Below are positions 32,283 to 41,317 of a stretch of 42,955 nt of DNA, in pieces. How positions within the stretch are numbered: the stretch's first letter is position 1; every line of letters starts with the position of its first letter. The notes under the pieces were generated by a model, which was given only the letters and a program-made list of their open reading frames with translations, was not told the origin of the DNA and searched no databases. This stretch comes from Nitrospirota bacterium (GTDB lineage Bacteria; Nitrospirota; Leptospirillia; Leptospirillales; Leptospirillaceae). The stretch spans positions 1 through 42,955 of the forward strand of contig JAKARS010000003.1 of NCBI GenBank assembly GCA_021828375.1. Direction: 5' to 3'. A program made the translations under genes and the position numbers.

Positions 32283-34350
32283 ATTGGCCCGGAAAACTTT
32301 CCTCCTTCTCTTTTCCTTTCTGATGGTCTTTCTGGGAGTCCGTCCCGTCGTCTCGCTGGCCTCGTCCCACGACAGCCTCGACCGATACATGAGGCTCCTT
32401 GCCTTTCTCTCCTCCGAGCCGCCCTTTCCCTCTCTCTCCCCTCATTTCAAAAAGTCCCGGATCGGCCATCTTGAACTTGCAAAAGTCGATCCGAAGGGTC
32501 TTCCGGAACCGCTTCGGAGGCGGGCCCTCTTTCTCAAGGCGTGGATGATCTCCCCGGACGTTCCTCTGACGGAAAAGGGGTTGGCGCCCGCGATGCGGGC
32601 CTATCCGGATTTGGCCCCGCTTCTTCTGTGGCATCTGGCCCATAGTCGGGATGTGGCCGCTTCCGTCAGGAAGACCCTCCTCCGCCTTGAGGCCTCCCGG
32701 GAAAACACTGTCTTTGCTCCCTTGAGAAGAGGCGAAGTGGGGGGGGACCGGGCCCGGCGTCTTCTCCGGAAGGCGCTTTCGGAACAGGGGGAGCCGCGCC
32801 AGGAGATCCTTCGGCGTCTCATCGCCACCCATCCCCTGAGCCCTGAAAGCGCCCTGGCCCTCCCCCTGATGCGTCCCGAGGTCCCCGGAGGAGAGCTCCT
32901 TCTGCCTCGCTGGGTCACCCTTCAGTCCATGGGGGCCAATGATCTGGTCCTTCGGGAAACCAAAAGCTATCTGGCGACCTCGCCGACCTTTCCCTACCGG
33001 GATCGGGCGCTCTATCTCGAGGCCCGGGCCCGGGCCTTGACCGGAGACTCACAGAAGGCGCGGGCCTTGATCGACAACGCTCTTGCCACCTCCCCCCGGC
33101 TTTCCCTGCGCTCTGAGCTTGCGGTGCTTCGGTGCCGGCTTGAGATCTCCAAGGACCCCGATCAGGGGCTCTCCTGCCTTGACTCCCTGCAGAAGAGGTA
33201 TCCCAAGGCGGCCTTTATCCCCTCCCTGGTCGCCTTGGCCCTTCGCCAGGACATCGTCGCTCCCCGGCGGGAGATTCCGTCTGTCCTCCGTCTTCCTCAA
33301 GATTTCTGGGACGGTCGGGACGGCCAGGATGCCGCCTGGCTCTATGGCCTCGATCAGGCTCTTCGGGGCCACAGGAACGCCGCCCTTGTGCAATGGTCAA
33401 CCCTTTCCTCCTATCTCCGGGTCCATGCTCCGGAAAGGATCGGACTGCTGGCCCGGGCCCGCTACTTCCGGGGGCGTCTGGAGGACTCCCTCGGCCATCC
33501 GGCCCGGGCGAGAGAGCTGTTCCGAAAGACGATCAATGAAGGGGACGGAAGCGCCTATCCCCTTTGGGCGGCCATCGCCTGCCGCAGTGAGTGCGGAGCC
33601 TTTCATCTTCCGGCCCACCACCCCACGCGTCCCCGTCGCTCTCCCCTTCGGGTGAGGAGGGCCATGGAGGATCTCTTTCAGATGGGGCTTTTCGGCCCGG
33701 CGGTGGTCTTGGAGAGGCTCTCCCGGAACTCCTCTCTCGACCGGGACCAGATCCTTCGCTACGGGGACCTCGATATGGCCATTTCCCGGAGACGCCAGCT
33801 CCTGCTGGCCGACCGGATCTTTCCGGCAGGAGGGACCGGAATGCGACTGCCCACGGGGGAGTGGATGACGGCGGCCATTCTGTCCGGGTTCAACCGTTCC
33901 GGTGTCCCGACTCTATGGGCCCTGTCCATCGCCCGACAGGAGAGCCGTTTCCGCGAGCGATCCCTTTCGGTGGACGGCGCCCTTGGGGTGATGCAGCTGA
34001 TGCCGCAGACGGCGCTGACGGTCGTCCGGGGGCAAGGATGGGACTCCTTCCCGGTGAGGATTGATAAAAATCTCGGGGAGGTTCGCCATCCCGGGGTCAA
34101 CAGCCTGATCGGAGGTCTTTATCTCAAGCGGCTCCTGATGTCCGTTCCCGGCCACCCCGAGAGGGCAATTGCCGGATATAATGCCGGGCTCCATGCCGTG
34201 CTTTCCTGGCGTCAGCTCTCCAAGGCTGACTGGGATTTCTTTACCGAGGCGATCCCCTATCAGGAAACCCGGAGATATGTCCGGGAGGTCCTCTGGAACT
34301 ATGCCTACCTCGAGCGCCACCTGAAAGGCGTCCGGAAGGGGGCCCCTTGA
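32269..34350 (+). CDS. Soluble lytic murein transglycosylase (Slt70-like)
   Basis: A 693-residue periplasmic enzyme that cuts the MurNAc-GlcNAc bond of peptidoglycan to leave a 1,6-anhydro end. Signal peptide at about 1-32 (FLLLFSFLMVFLGVRPVVSLASS in part). The middle is an alpha-helical superhelix of TPR-like repeats (about 60-520). The C-terminal SLT domain has catalytic Glu in ALSIARQESRF, the GALGVMQLMPQTA motif, and AIAGYNAG. The start is taken as ATG 32269, overlapping the tonB-family stop by 14 bases with GGCGGA upstream; ATG 32257 would add four residues. It overlaps the next gene by TTGA. Confidence 0.92.
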   Translation: MSFSKLARKTFLLLFSFLMVFLGVRPVVSLASSHDSLDRYMRLLAFLSSEPPFPSLSPHFKKSRIGHLELAKVDPKGLPEPLRRRALFLKAWMISPDVPLTEKGLAPAMRAYPDLAPLLLWHLAHSRDVAASVRKTLLRLEASRENTVFAPLRRGEVGGDRARRLLRKALSEQGEPRQEILRRLIATHPLSPESALALPLMRPEVPGGELLLPRWVTLQSMGANDLVLRETKSYLATSPTFPYRDRALYLEARARALTGDSQKARALIDNALATSPRLSLRSELAVLRCRLEISKDPDQGLSCLDSLQKRYPKAAFIPSLVALALRQDIVAPRREIPSVLRLPQDFWDGRDGQDAAWLYGLDQALRGHRNAALVQWSTLSSYLRVHAPERIGLLARARYFRGRLEDSLGHPARARELFRKTINEGDGSAYPLWAAIACRSECGAFHLPAHHPTRPRRSPLRVRRAMEDLFQMGLFGPAVVLERLSRNSSLDRDQILRYGDLDMAISRRRQLLLADRIFPAGGTGMRLPTGEWMTAAILSGFNRSGVPTLWALSIARQESRFRERSLSVDGALGVMQLMPQTALTVVRGQGWDSFPVRIDKNLGEVRHPGVNSLIGGLYLKRLLMSVPGHPERAIAGYNAGLHAVLSWRQLSKADWDFFTEAIPYQETRRYVREVLWNYAYLERHLKGVRKGAP

Positions 34351-34634
34351 GCGGGAACCGGATCCCGGGACTGCGTCTGGGAAACCCCGAGGACGAGGCG
34401 ATCCGGATCAGGGTCGAGCAGGGGATCCGGCACCTGTCGGATTTGTCGTTGCGCCATGCACAATCGCTCGAAAGGCTTCGCGCCGAACTTCGGGAAAAGA
34501 ACCGCGAGATCTCTGAGCTCAGAAGGTCTGTGGCCACCCTTCGCCGGGAGAGGGAGCGACTTCGCGAGATCTTTCTCTCTCTCGAGAAGAAACTGCTGGC
34601 GCTCACACCTTCCGGGCCAGAGGAAAAAAAATGA
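34347..34634 (+). CDS. Small coiled-coil protein, ZapB-like by position
   Basis: A 95-residue protein, of which about 25-85 is a continuous charged coiled coil (LRHAQSLERLRAELREKNREISELRRSVATLRRE in part, ending LSLEKKLLAL). There are no membrane segments. It starts at TTG 34347 in the slt stop (TTGA). It lies just before zapA, as does or neighbours the ZapB-type coiled coil in division-gene clusters of other bacteria, so a role at the Z ring is plausible by position and shape only; coiled coils alone are poor evidence of homology. Confidence 0.65.
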   Translation: MSGNRIPGLRLGNPEDEAIRIRVEQGIRHLSDLSLRHAQSLERLRAELREKNREISELRRSVATLRRERERLREIFLSLEKKLLALTPSGPEEKK

Positions 34635-34695
34635 GGGGGCCGGAGGAAGGGGATTTTCGCGCTCCCGGCCATGAGGTCTTCTTGTCGGGAGTCAG

Positions 34696-35031
34696 ATGAG
34701 TCAGCCGGGGCCCAAGAAGATCGAGCACATCCAGGTCAAGGTCCTGAACGTCCTTCTCGATGTCCGGGGAAGCTTCGATCCGCGACGGATGGAACGGGCG
34801 GGGAGGCAGCTTGACGCGGAGCTCAGAGGCCGAGTGGCCCACCAGACGGGGGATCTTCCCGACCAGAACGCCCTGTCTCTGGTTCTTCTGGCGGCGATCG
34901 AAAAGATCTATGCCATTGATCAGGCCCGGGAGGAAATCGCAAGGCTCGAGTTCGAGATAGAGGTTTGGCGAAAGTGGGGAGCGGAATGGGCCTCGTCCCC
35001 GCTCTTTACAAAGGGCGAGGGAAAGGAATAG
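34696..35031 (+). CDS. zapA: Cell division protein ZapA
   Basis: A 111-residue ZapA-type protein that bundles FtsZ filaments. The N-terminal strand-helix part IEHIQVKVLNVLLDVRGSFDPRRMERAGRQLDAEL (seen in pieces IQVKVLNVLLDV and RRMERAGRQLDAEL) and the helix NALSLVLLAAIEKIYAIDQA followed by a coiled coil (85-100) fit the family's layout. ATG 34696 follows GGGAG by four bases. The 6S RNA gene begins 11 bases after its stop, the same arrangement as zapA-ssrS in E. coli, which strengthens both calls. Confidence 0.8.
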   Translation: MSQPGPKKIEHIQVKVLNVLLDVRGSFDPRRMERAGRQLDAELRGRVAHQTGDLPDQNALSLVLLAAIEKIYAIDQAREEIARLEFEIEVWRKWGAEWASSPLFTKGEGKE

Positions 35032-35042
35032 GCTATGACCAT

Positions 35043-35226
35043 GGCCTGGGGTGTTCGAGGTCCGGTCAAGTTTGATACCTACAAGCATTTGAGAGGGAGC
35101 GTGAGCAGGATTGTGGTGTGCATGCCGGTCCCGAAAGGATCCGGAAGCCTAAGCATCCTCGAGCGCCAATACGTGGAAAACGGGTATCTCAAATGGCGAT
35201 CGGCACGGCATCCTGGACCTTTTTTT
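35043..35226 (+). ncRNA. ssrS: 6S RNA (RNA polymerase sigma-70 holoenzyme mimic)
   Basis: About 180 bases that fold as a long open-complex mimic. The ends pair: GGCCTGGGGTG (35043-35053) with CATCCTGGACC (35209-35219), and the terminal T-run 35220-35226 acts as the terminator tail. Inner helix: TTTGATACC (35071-35079) with GGGTATCTCAAA (35182-35193). Apical hairpin: CCGGTCC-CGAAA-GGATCCGG (35125-35144). The segment CCGGTCC...GGAAGCCTAAGC parallels E. coli 6S 'CGGTCCGTCCGAGAAGCCTTAAAAC', and the 5' part has the familiar TGTTCG. It lies directly downstream of zapA. 6S RNA sequesters the housekeeping polymerase in stationary phase. Exact 5' and 3' ends would depend on processing. Confidence 0.85.
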
Positions 35227-35345
35227 AACCTTTACCTCTCCTTCGCGTCCCCTTCTCCCTTTGTCTTTTCTTTCCTCTCACGTCGTTCCTTTTCCTTTTT
35301 TGTGCTTATGAAGTTCTTCGGTCTCTCGTTGCAAAAGGTCAAAGG
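35227..35345 (+). other. Pyrimidine-rich, G-poor tract between ssrS and rarA
   Basis: From about 35227 to 35310 the plus strand is roughly 85% C and T, with few G (runs such as CCTTCGCGTCCCCTTCTCCC and TTTTCTTTCCTCTC). No open frame here is convincing. The bias fits a Rho-utilisation site for the zapA-ssrS transcript, or simply an unstructured leader for rarA. Confidence 0.4.
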
Positions 35346-36701
35346 GTGACTCGCTCCCTCTTTGAGCGAGGGCCGGGGCCCGTCCCCCTCCCTTACCGGA
35401 TGCGCCCGTCTTCCCTGGAAGATCTTGTGGGACAGGAGGCTCTTCTGGGTCCCCAGGGACTGTTCCGCCGCTTCCTTGCCGAGGGGCGCTGGCCTTCCAT
35501 GGTTCTCTTCGGTCCGCCGGGGACGGGAAAAAGCGGCTTCGTCGAGCTCCTCCCCCGACTTCTTTCTGACCACACCTTTGCCCAACTCAATGCCACGACG
35601 GCGGGGGTTGCCGACCTCCGGCCGGAGCTTGCGCGGGGAGAGCTCCGGCGTCGGGAAGGGGGACAGCATGTGGTGGTGGTCGACGAGATCCACACCTGGT
35701 CGAAGAGCCAGCAGGAAGTTCTCCTGTCGGGAGTGGAAACCGGGCAGATCATCCTGCTGGGGCTCTCCAATACGACTCCCTATGCGGCACTGATTCCCCC
35801 CCTGGCCTCTCGCCTTCTCCTGTTTCCCTTTCAGCCCCTCGACGAAAACGCCCTGTCGACGCTTCTCGATCGGGGGCTTCACCGTCTTGCCCGGGAGACC
35901 CACGCTCCTCCCCTTCCACTGGATCCGGCGGCCCGGTCCCTGCTTGTCCGCTATTCTGGGGGAGACGGACGACGGCTTCTGCTGGCGCTCGAGTCGGCTG
36001 TCTTGCTGGCATCGGGGCAGGGGAGGGAAGGCTCCCGGGTGCGGGAGGAGGATGTCCTGGCAATCCTGTCCCGGGCCGGACAGGTCTACGGGGACAAGGA
36101 CAGCCATTACGACACCATCTCTGCCTTCATCAAGAGTGTGCGGAACTACGATCCCGATGCGGCCCTGCACTGGCTTGCCCGAATGATCGAGGGGGGGGAG
36201 GATCCCCTCTATATCGCCCGTCGGCTTGTCATCCTCGCCGCGGAGGATGTGGGGTTGGCGGATCCGCAGGCATTGACGCAGGCCGTTTCGTGCTTCCATG
36301 CGGTGCGTGAGGTGGGGCTCCCTGAAGGACGGATCCCGCTGGCGATGACGACGGTCTTTCTTGCGCTCTCGCCCAAGAGCATCTCGGCCTATCAGGCCAT
36401 TGACAGGGCCCTCGCCGATGTCCGGGGGGGCTTTTTGCCTCCGGTCCCTCTCCACCTTCGGGACCGGACCTCCAAAAGGGCCTTTTCCCGTGACGAGGCG
36501 GCAACACCACTCGATTATCTCTACCCTCCGGACCAGCCGGGGGGAGTCTCCCCTCAGAGCCATCTTCCGGAGGGAGAGAGCCGACGTTACTACCTTCCCA
36601 ATGATCGGGGGCGCGAACGGGAGCTCAAGGAGCGATATGAGGCGGCTCGCCGCCTCCGGGAGGGGAGAAGTCCTGACGAGAGCTCGCCGTTGGGCTCTTG
36701 A
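35346..36701 (+). CDS. rarA: Replication-associated recombination protein A (RarA/MgsA)
   Basis: A 451-residue AAA+ clamp-loader-like ATPase that acts at stalled replication forks. Walker A GPPGTGKS (56-63), Walker B VVVVDEIHTWSKSQQE (about 108-123), sensor region LIPPLASRLLLFPFQPL (arginine finger region) and the C-terminal tetramerisation domain with KDSHYDTISAFIKSVRNYDPDAALHWLARMIEGGEDP (seen as HYDTISAFIKSVR and LARMIEGGEDPLYIARR), AAEDVGLADP and the closing YYLPND. GTG at 35346 has AAGG seven bases upstream. In E. coli the rarA gene follows lolA and ftsK; here it follows ssrS. Confidence 0.95.
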   Translation: MTRSLFERGPGPVPLPYRMRPSSLEDLVGQEALLGPQGLFRRFLAEGRWPSMVLFGPPGTGKSGFVELLPRLLSDHTFAQLNATTAGVADLRPELARGELRRREGGQHVVVVDEIHTWSKSQQEVLLSGVETGQIILLGLSNTTPYAALIPPLASRLLLFPFQPLDENALSTLLDRGLHRLARETHAPPLPLDPAARSLLVRYSGGDGRRLLLALESAVLLASGQGREGSRVREEDVLAILSRAGQVYGDKDSHYDTISAFIKSVRNYDPDAALHWLARMIEGGEDPLYIARRLVILAAEDVGLADPQALTQAVSCFHAVREVGLPEGRIPLAMTTVFLALSPKSISAYQAIDRALADVRGGFLPPVPLHLRDRTSKRAFSRDEAATPLDYLYPPDQPGGVSPQSHLPEGESRRYYLPNDRGRERELKERYEAARRLREGRSPDESSPLGS

Positions 36702-36809
36702 GACCGCTCCCACTTTTCGTTCCCCATTTTTCCACGGGAACTCCGATCCTTAAGTTCTTCATATCAAATAACTTGTTTGAATTTTAAAGACTTGGCCCTC
36801 CAGATCGTG

Positions 36810-36815
36810 TATAAT
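36810..36815 (+). promoter_or_regulatory. Candidate -10 box of the rny operon
   Basis: TATAAT lies at 36810-36815, downstream of an unusually A+T-rich stretch (about 36750-36790). No good -35 box sits at the usual spacing, so the call rests on the perfect -10 hexamer and the location in the 244-base gap after rarA. Confidence 0.5.
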
Positions 36816-36849
36816 GAAGTGTTCCACTGCAAGCAGTTTGTTCTTGGTG

Positions 36850-36890
36850 CCCGCGGAGGCCTCTCTTGAATGAACGGAGGCCTCCGCGGG
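36850..36890 (+). repeat. Perfect 14-bp hairpin in the rny leader
   Basis: CCCGCGGAGGCCTC (36850-36863) and its exact complement (36877-36890) enclose a 13-base loop. No T-tract follows, so it is not a terminator. It would be a very stable stem in the 5' untranslated region 55 bases before the rny start. Confidence 0.7.
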
Positions 36891-36945
36891 GAGCCTTCGA
36901 TGGCACCATTCGGGGAATCATCCAACAGGAAAATGCGAGGTTCTT

Positions 36946-38508
36946 ATGGGATATGGACTCTGTCTTTTGTTGGCGGTGGCGGGCGCCGGTGTTGGCCTGT
37001 GGTCCGGCATTCAGATCGGGACGAAACGGCGTACCGCGGCCATGTTGCAAGAAGAGAGCCGGTTGTCCGAAGAGCGGTCCCGAATCGAGGAGCGCAAGCA
37101 AAATGCCCTGAAGGAAGCCGCGATCGAGGCCCGGGAAGAGGCTCTCAGGCTGAGGATCCAGGCCGAAGAGGAAATCTCCCGGAAAAAGGAAACGCTCCTG
37201 TCCGCCGAACAGGCGCTCAAGGTCCGGGAGGGAGAGATTGAGCAGTCCACCCGTCAGATTGCGGAAGCCCGGGAAAAAAATGAGCGGGAAAGACAGCGGC
37301 TTGCCTCCCGGGAACAGGCGCTCTCGGCCCGGGAACATGAACTTCGGACCCTGGAGGCCAGCGAGCTCAAGCGTCTCGAAGAGATCTCCTCCTTGACGGT
37401 TGAAGAGGCCCGGGAGAGACTCCTCCAGAGTGCCGAGTCCTCCATCCGCCAGGAGGTGGGACGGCTGGCCCAGAAACTGGAACAGGAAGTTCGCGACCAG
37501 GCCGTGCGAAAGGCCCGGGAGACGATGACCATGGCCATCCAGCGCTATGCCAACGAACATGTGGCGGAGATCAGCGTCTCCGTGGTTCCCATTCCCTCGG
37601 ATGATGTCAAAGGCCGCGTGATCGGACGGGAAGGACGGAATATCCGGGCCTTTCAGGCGGCAACCGGCGTGGATCTGATCATCGATGATACGCCCGATGC
37701 CATCATCATCTCGGGGTTCGACCCCCTGCGGCGGGAGGTGGCTCGCCTCGCTCTCGAGCAGCTCCTGTCCGATGGCCGGATTCATCCGGCACGGATTGAG
37801 GAAATCGTCGAAAAGGTCAAGCGCGATCTTGACGTCTCTCTCAAGGAAGAGGCCGAGAAGATCGCCTTCGAGCTGGGGATCACCGACATCCACCCCGAAA
37901 TCCTCAAGCTTCTGGGCCGCCTCAAGTTCCGGACAAGCTATGGGCAGAACAACCTGCTCCATGCCCGGGAGGTGGCCTTCCTTTGTCAGATGATGGCTCA
38001 CGACCTGGGTCTTGACGCCAGAATCGCCAAGAGGGCGGGCCTCCTGCACGATATCGGCAAGTCGCTCTCTCACGAGGGGGAGGGTTCCCACCCGTCGTTG
38101 GGGGGCGAGGCCGCAAAAAAATATGGAGAACCGCCCCAGGTGGTCAATGCCATCATGTCCCACCACGGAGATATCGAGCCCTCCTGTCTCGAGTCGGTCC
38201 TCGTGGCCGCGGCCGACGCCATTTCGGCGGCACGGCCAGGAGCCCGGAGAGAGAGCATCGATGTCTATGTGAAGCGTCTCGAGAAGCTTGAAACGATCGC
38301 AACCTCCTTCAGGGGGGTCGAAAAGGCCTATGCCATTCAGGCCGGCCGAGAAATTCGGATTATCGTCAACCAGGATCAGGTCACGGATACGGATCTTCAG
38401 GAAATCTCCCGGGGCATTGCCCAGAAGATCGAGGCCGAGCTGACCTATCCGGGACAGATCAAGGTGACCGTCATCCGGGAGAACCGGATCGTCGAGTATG
38501 CCCGCTGA
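36946..38508 (+). CDS. rny: Ribonuclease Y
   Basis: A 520-residue membrane-anchored endoribonuclease that starts mRNA decay. An N-terminal transmembrane helix (about 3-24) is followed by a long coiled coil (30-190), a KH domain ([24 protein letters not shown], in part [14 protein letters not shown], about 213-280) and an HD domain with [15 protein letters not shown] and [10 protein letters not shown] metal motifs. It ends in [11 protein letters not shown], as in other RNase Y proteins. The ATG is preceded by AGG eight bases upstream. The next gene starts 11 bases before its stop; rny followed by a ymdB-type gene is the conserved order in Firmicutes and other phyla. Confidence 0.97.
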   Translation: MGYGLCLLLAVAGAGVGLWSGIQIGTKRRTAAMLQEESRLSEERSRIEERKQNALKEAAIEAREEALRLRIQAEEEISRKKETLLSAEQALKVREGEIEQSTRQIAEAREKNERERQRLASREQALSAREHELRTLEASELKRLEEISSLTVEEARERLLQSAESSIRQEVGRLAQKLEQEVRDQAVRKARETMTMAIQRYANEHVAEISVSVVPIPSDDVKGRVIGREGRNIRAFQAATGVDLIIDDTPDAIIISGFDPLRREVARLALEQLLSDGRIHPARIEEIVEKVKRDLDVSLKEEAEKIAFELGITDIHPEILKLLGRLKFRTSYGQNNLLHAREVAFLCQMMAHDLGLDARIAKRAGLLHDIGKSLSHEGEGSHPSLGGEAAKKYGEPPQVVNAIMSHHGDIEPSCLESVLVAAADAISAARPGARRESIDVYVKRLEKLETIATSFRGVEKAYAIQAGREIRIIVNQDQVTDTDLQEISRGIAQKIEAELTYPGQIKVTVIRENRIVEYAR

Positions 38509-39391
38509 CCTTCCTTCCGACCCTTGTCCCGATCTTCCGGTCAACGGTTCGGGTGAGATCCGGCTGCTCTTTGTGGGAGACGTCTTTGGACGTCCCGGGC
38601 GAAAGGCCCTGGAATCGGGACTCTCGCTCCTCTCCCGCGACGCCCCGCTTCAGGGCCTCTTTGTCAACGGAGAAAATCTGGCCGGCGGCCGAGGAATCAC
38701 TCCGCGCAAGGCGGAGGAGTGCTTCCGGATGGGGGTCTCCGCCATCACGACCGGCAACCATCTCTTCGACCAGAAGGAGGCGGTGGCCCTTTTTGCGTCC
38801 GAATCCAGGATCCTGCGGCCGGAAAATTACTCTCCGGGATGTCCCGGAAGCGGACATCGGATCTATACCCTTCCGGGAGGTTTTCGGGTGGGGCTGGGAA
38901 ACTTGGCCGGTCGGGCCTTCATGGGGCCGGCCGATTGTCCCTTTGCGGCTGCGGACCGCATCCTTGAGGACTTTTCCCGTGCCGCCGATCCCCCGCATTT
39001 TATCGCCATCGATATCCATGCCGAGGCGACGGGGGAAAAGCAGGCCTTGGCCTTCCATCTCGACGGGAGGGCCGACCTTCTCTACGGGACCCACACCCAT
39101 GTGCAGACAAACGATCTGACCCGCTACCCCGGGGGGCTCTGGTTCGTGGGTGATGTGGGCATGACCGGCCCCCGCTGGTCGATCGTCGGGGCCGATCCCG
39201 TTCCCGCCCTTTCCCGTTACCGGACCCAGGTCCCTCTGCCCTTTCGCGTCGGGGAGGGAGAGACCCTGTTTTGCGCCCTGCTCCTGACGGTGTCTTTTCC
39301 GGAAGCGGGGCATCGGGCCCAGGTCCTTTCTGCCCGTCTCCTCCGGGAGGTCTGTCCGGGGGCGGGGGCGTCTGACCCGGAGAGGGTCTAG
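38498..39391 (+). CDS. YmdB-type metallophosphoesterase (TIGR00282 family)
   Basis: A 297-residue dinuclear-metal phosphoesterase of the family that includes Bacillus YmdB, a 2',3'-cyclic nucleotide phosphodiesterase affecting RNA turnover and cell fate. Metal ligands visible: [42 protein letters not shown] and [10 protein letters not shown]. An additional N-terminal 20 residues precede the first strand. ATG 38498 lies inside the end of rny (11-base overlap), so dosage is tied to RNase Y. Its stop overlaps the xseA start by one base. Confidence 0.92.
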   Translation: MPADLPSDPCPDLPVNGSGEIRLLFVGDVFGRPGRKALESGLSLLSRDAPLQGLFVNGENLAGGRGITPRKAEECFRMGVSAITTGNHLFDQKEAVALFASESRILRPENYSPGCPGSGHRIYTLPGGFRVGLGNLAGRAFMGPADCPFAAADRILEDFSRAADPPHFIAIDIHAEATGEKQALAFHLDGRADLLYGTHTHVQTNDLTRYPGGLWFVGDVGMTGPRWSIVGADPVPALSRYRTQVPLPFRVGEGETLFCALLLTVSFPEAGHRAQVLSARLLREVCPGAGASDPERV

Positions 39392-40902
39392 TGGATCGGG
39401 AGATCCTTCCGGACAACGAGGTTGTCTACACTGTGGCCGAGCTTGCCGGTTCTGTCCGTCAAGGGATCGACCGGCTGTTTCCCGGGCCGGTCTCCCTCAC
39501 GGGTGAGCTTTCGAATGTGAAGCTCTCCCAGCCCTCGGGCCATTACTACTTTTCCGTTCGGGATGCCGTGGCCAGCCTCCGGGGCGTGATGTTTCGCTCC
39601 GCCGCCCGGAGCCTTTCCTTTCAGCCGGCGGAGGGGCGCAAGGTTCTTCTTCGGGGTCGCCTCTCCTACTACGAAGCCCGGGGAGAGGTCCAGATCGTTG
39701 TCGACCGGATGGGCCCGGCAGGCCTTGGCCTGTTCTTTCAGGAGTTTGCGAGGGTTCGGGATCTTCTGGCCAAGGAGGGCGCCCTTTCGCCCGAACGGAA
39801 GCGTCCCCTTCCCCTCTTTCCCCGAAAGGTGGCTCTGATCACCTCTCCCCAGGGAGCGGCCGTCTGGGATTTTCTTCGAATCTGCGACCAGCAGAATCGT
39901 CTCGTTCCCGTCGTCGTCATCCCGGCAAGGGTCCAGGGATCCGAGGCGGCGACGGATCTTCTCCGCGCCTTTTCTGAGGTCGCCCATCTGACTGGCGTCG
40001 ATGTCGTGGTCCTGACTCGAGGGGGAGGATCGGCGGAAGATCTGATGGTCTACAATCGGGAGGATGTGGCCCGGGCCATCCTTGGCTGTCCCGTTCCGGT
40101 GGTCACCGCCATCGGCCATGAGGTCGACGTGAGCGTGGCGGATCTCGTGGCCGATCTTCGGGTGGCGACGCCGACGGAGGCGGCCAAGCGCGTCTTCTTC
40201 GATGGTGCGCAGCTTGTGGAAACGGCCATTTTGTCCCGTCGACGGATTCTCGGGGCCTTTTCCTCCCGGCTTAGAGAGGAGCAAGGTCGCCTGCGAGCCT
40301 TTCGGGAAGGGGCCGGCCATCTTTCCCGTCGGATCTCCCGTCTCCATCTCGCCCTTGTCAGGGGGCAGGAGGGGTTGCCCCAGCTGATGCAGGGAAAGGT
40401 GGGGCGCTTTTCAGGAGACCTTCGGGATCTGTCAGGGCGTCTTGTCCACCCCTCCTCCCAGATCATCCGGCAGAGCCGGAGGCTTTCCGAAAAGGCCGGA
40501 CACCTTGTCCGCCTTTTTCTTGCTCGCCTGTCGGCTGACCGGACGGCCCTGCTCGACCTGGGGCACCGTCTCGACAGGCCCGACCGGATAGGTGTGGGGA
40601 TTCTCCGGGAACGGCAGGCCCGCCTGAAAAATGACCTGGCCCTGGCCCTGGGAAATCGCCTGTCCAGGGAGGACCGGACATTGGGCCGCCTCCGGAGCGG
40701 GCTTTTCGCCCATGATCCGGGGCGGCCCCTGGCCAGCGGCTTCTTTTTGCTCTCGCGCCCGGAGAGCGGGACCCTGGTTACGGCCTCCAGTCCTCCATCG
40801 GTCGGTGAGACGCTTTTGGGCAAAACCCGCCACCTCTCGCTCTCCCTGACGGTGGTCGATGTGCGGGCAGAGTCCGAAGAGAACAATGGACGCAACACCT
40901 AA
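39391..40902 (+). CDS. xseA: Exodeoxyribonuclease VII large subunit
   Basis: A 503-residue catalytic subunit of ExoVII, which degrades single-stranded DNA from both ends. It has an N-terminal OB fold (YTVAELAGSVRQGID, VSLTGELSNVKLSQPSGHYYFSVRD in part), the catalytic domain with VALITSPQGAAVWDF, VVVLTRGGGSAEDLM, AIGHEVDVSVADLVADLRVATPTEAA (in part GHEVDVSVADLVAD), and a long helical region binding many small subunits. It starts at GTG 39391 sharing one base with the previous stop (TAGTG). Confidence 0.97.
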   Translation: MDREILPDNEVVYTVAELAGSVRQGIDRLFPGPVSLTGELSNVKLSQPSGHYYFSVRDAVASLRGVMFRSAARSLSFQPAEGRKVLLRGRLSYYEARGEVQIVVDRMGPAGLGLFFQEFARVRDLLAKEGALSPERKRPLPLFPRKVALITSPQGAAVWDFLRICDQQNRLVPVVVIPARVQGSEAATDLLRAFSEVAHLTGVDVVVLTRGGGSAEDLMVYNREDVARAILGCPVPVVTAIGHEVDVSVADLVADLRVATPTEAAKRVFFDGAQLVETAILSRRRILGAFSSRLREEQGRLRAFREGAGHLSRRISRLHLALVRGQEGLPQLMQGKVGRFSGDLRDLSGRLVHPSSQIIRQSRRLSEKAGHLVRLFLARLSADRTALLDLGHRLDRPDRIGVGILRERQARLKNDLALALGNRLSREDRTLGRLRSGLFAHDPGRPLASGFFLLSRPESGTLVTASSPPSVGETLLGKTRHLSLSLTVVDVRAESEENNGRNT

Positions 40903-40922
40903 TATCCCTAAATGGAGAGACG

Positions 40923-41255
40923 ATGTCGTTACCCGGTGAGGAAAATCGGCCAGAAAAGGCCCGCAAGGGCTCTGCGGCCCAGGAGAGGAAGGACACCGGC
41001 AGGGCTCCTTCCGACTCGGAGCCGGTCCGATCTTTCGAGGAGAAGATGAAGCGCCTTGAGGAGATCGTCCGGGTCATGGAGCAGGGGGATCGTCCACTCG
41101 AGGAATCATTGACCCTGTTCGAGGAGGGCGTGGCCCTCTCCGACCAGTGTCAGAAGATTCTAGAGGAAGCCGAGAGAAAGGTATCCATTCTCCTGTCCTC
41201 ATCGAGAGAAAACGGAGGAGGGCCGGTGGAGGCTCCCTTTCGAAGAGAGGGTTAA
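40923..41255 (+). CDS. xseB: Exodeoxyribonuclease VII small subunit
   Basis: A 110-residue XseB. The core SFEEKMKRLEEIVRVMEQGD, then PLEESLTLFEEGVALSDQCQKIL and AERKV matches the family's helical hairpin; the first 35 residues are an additional charged tail and the usual length is about 70-80. The ATG has GGAGAG upstream and lies 20 bases after xseA. Confidence 0.95.
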   Translation: MSLPGEENRPEKARKGSAAQERKDTGRAPSDSEPVRSFEEKMKRLEEIVRVMEQGDRPLEESLTLFEEGVALSDQCQKILEEAERKVSILLSSSRENGGGPVEAPFRREG

Positions 41256-41317
41256 GGGATCCGGGGAGGACGTCCTCCCGGACAAATCATTTTTCGTCAG
41301 TCGAAAGGACCAGTCGG

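Noticed and set aside
35035-35349. 104-codon plus-strand reading frame after zapA
   Set aside because: It covers the 6S RNA and the pyrimidine-rich tract; its product (FVFSFLSRRSFSFFV and similar) is low-complexity and has no family resemblance.
36719-36742. GTTCCC...GGGAAC inverted repeat after rarA as terminator
   Set aside because: Six-base stem, large loop and no following T-tract.
36784-38544. 586-codon minus-strand frame antisense to rny
   Set aside because: Shadow frame; composition is a mirror of rny and no motif is recognisable.
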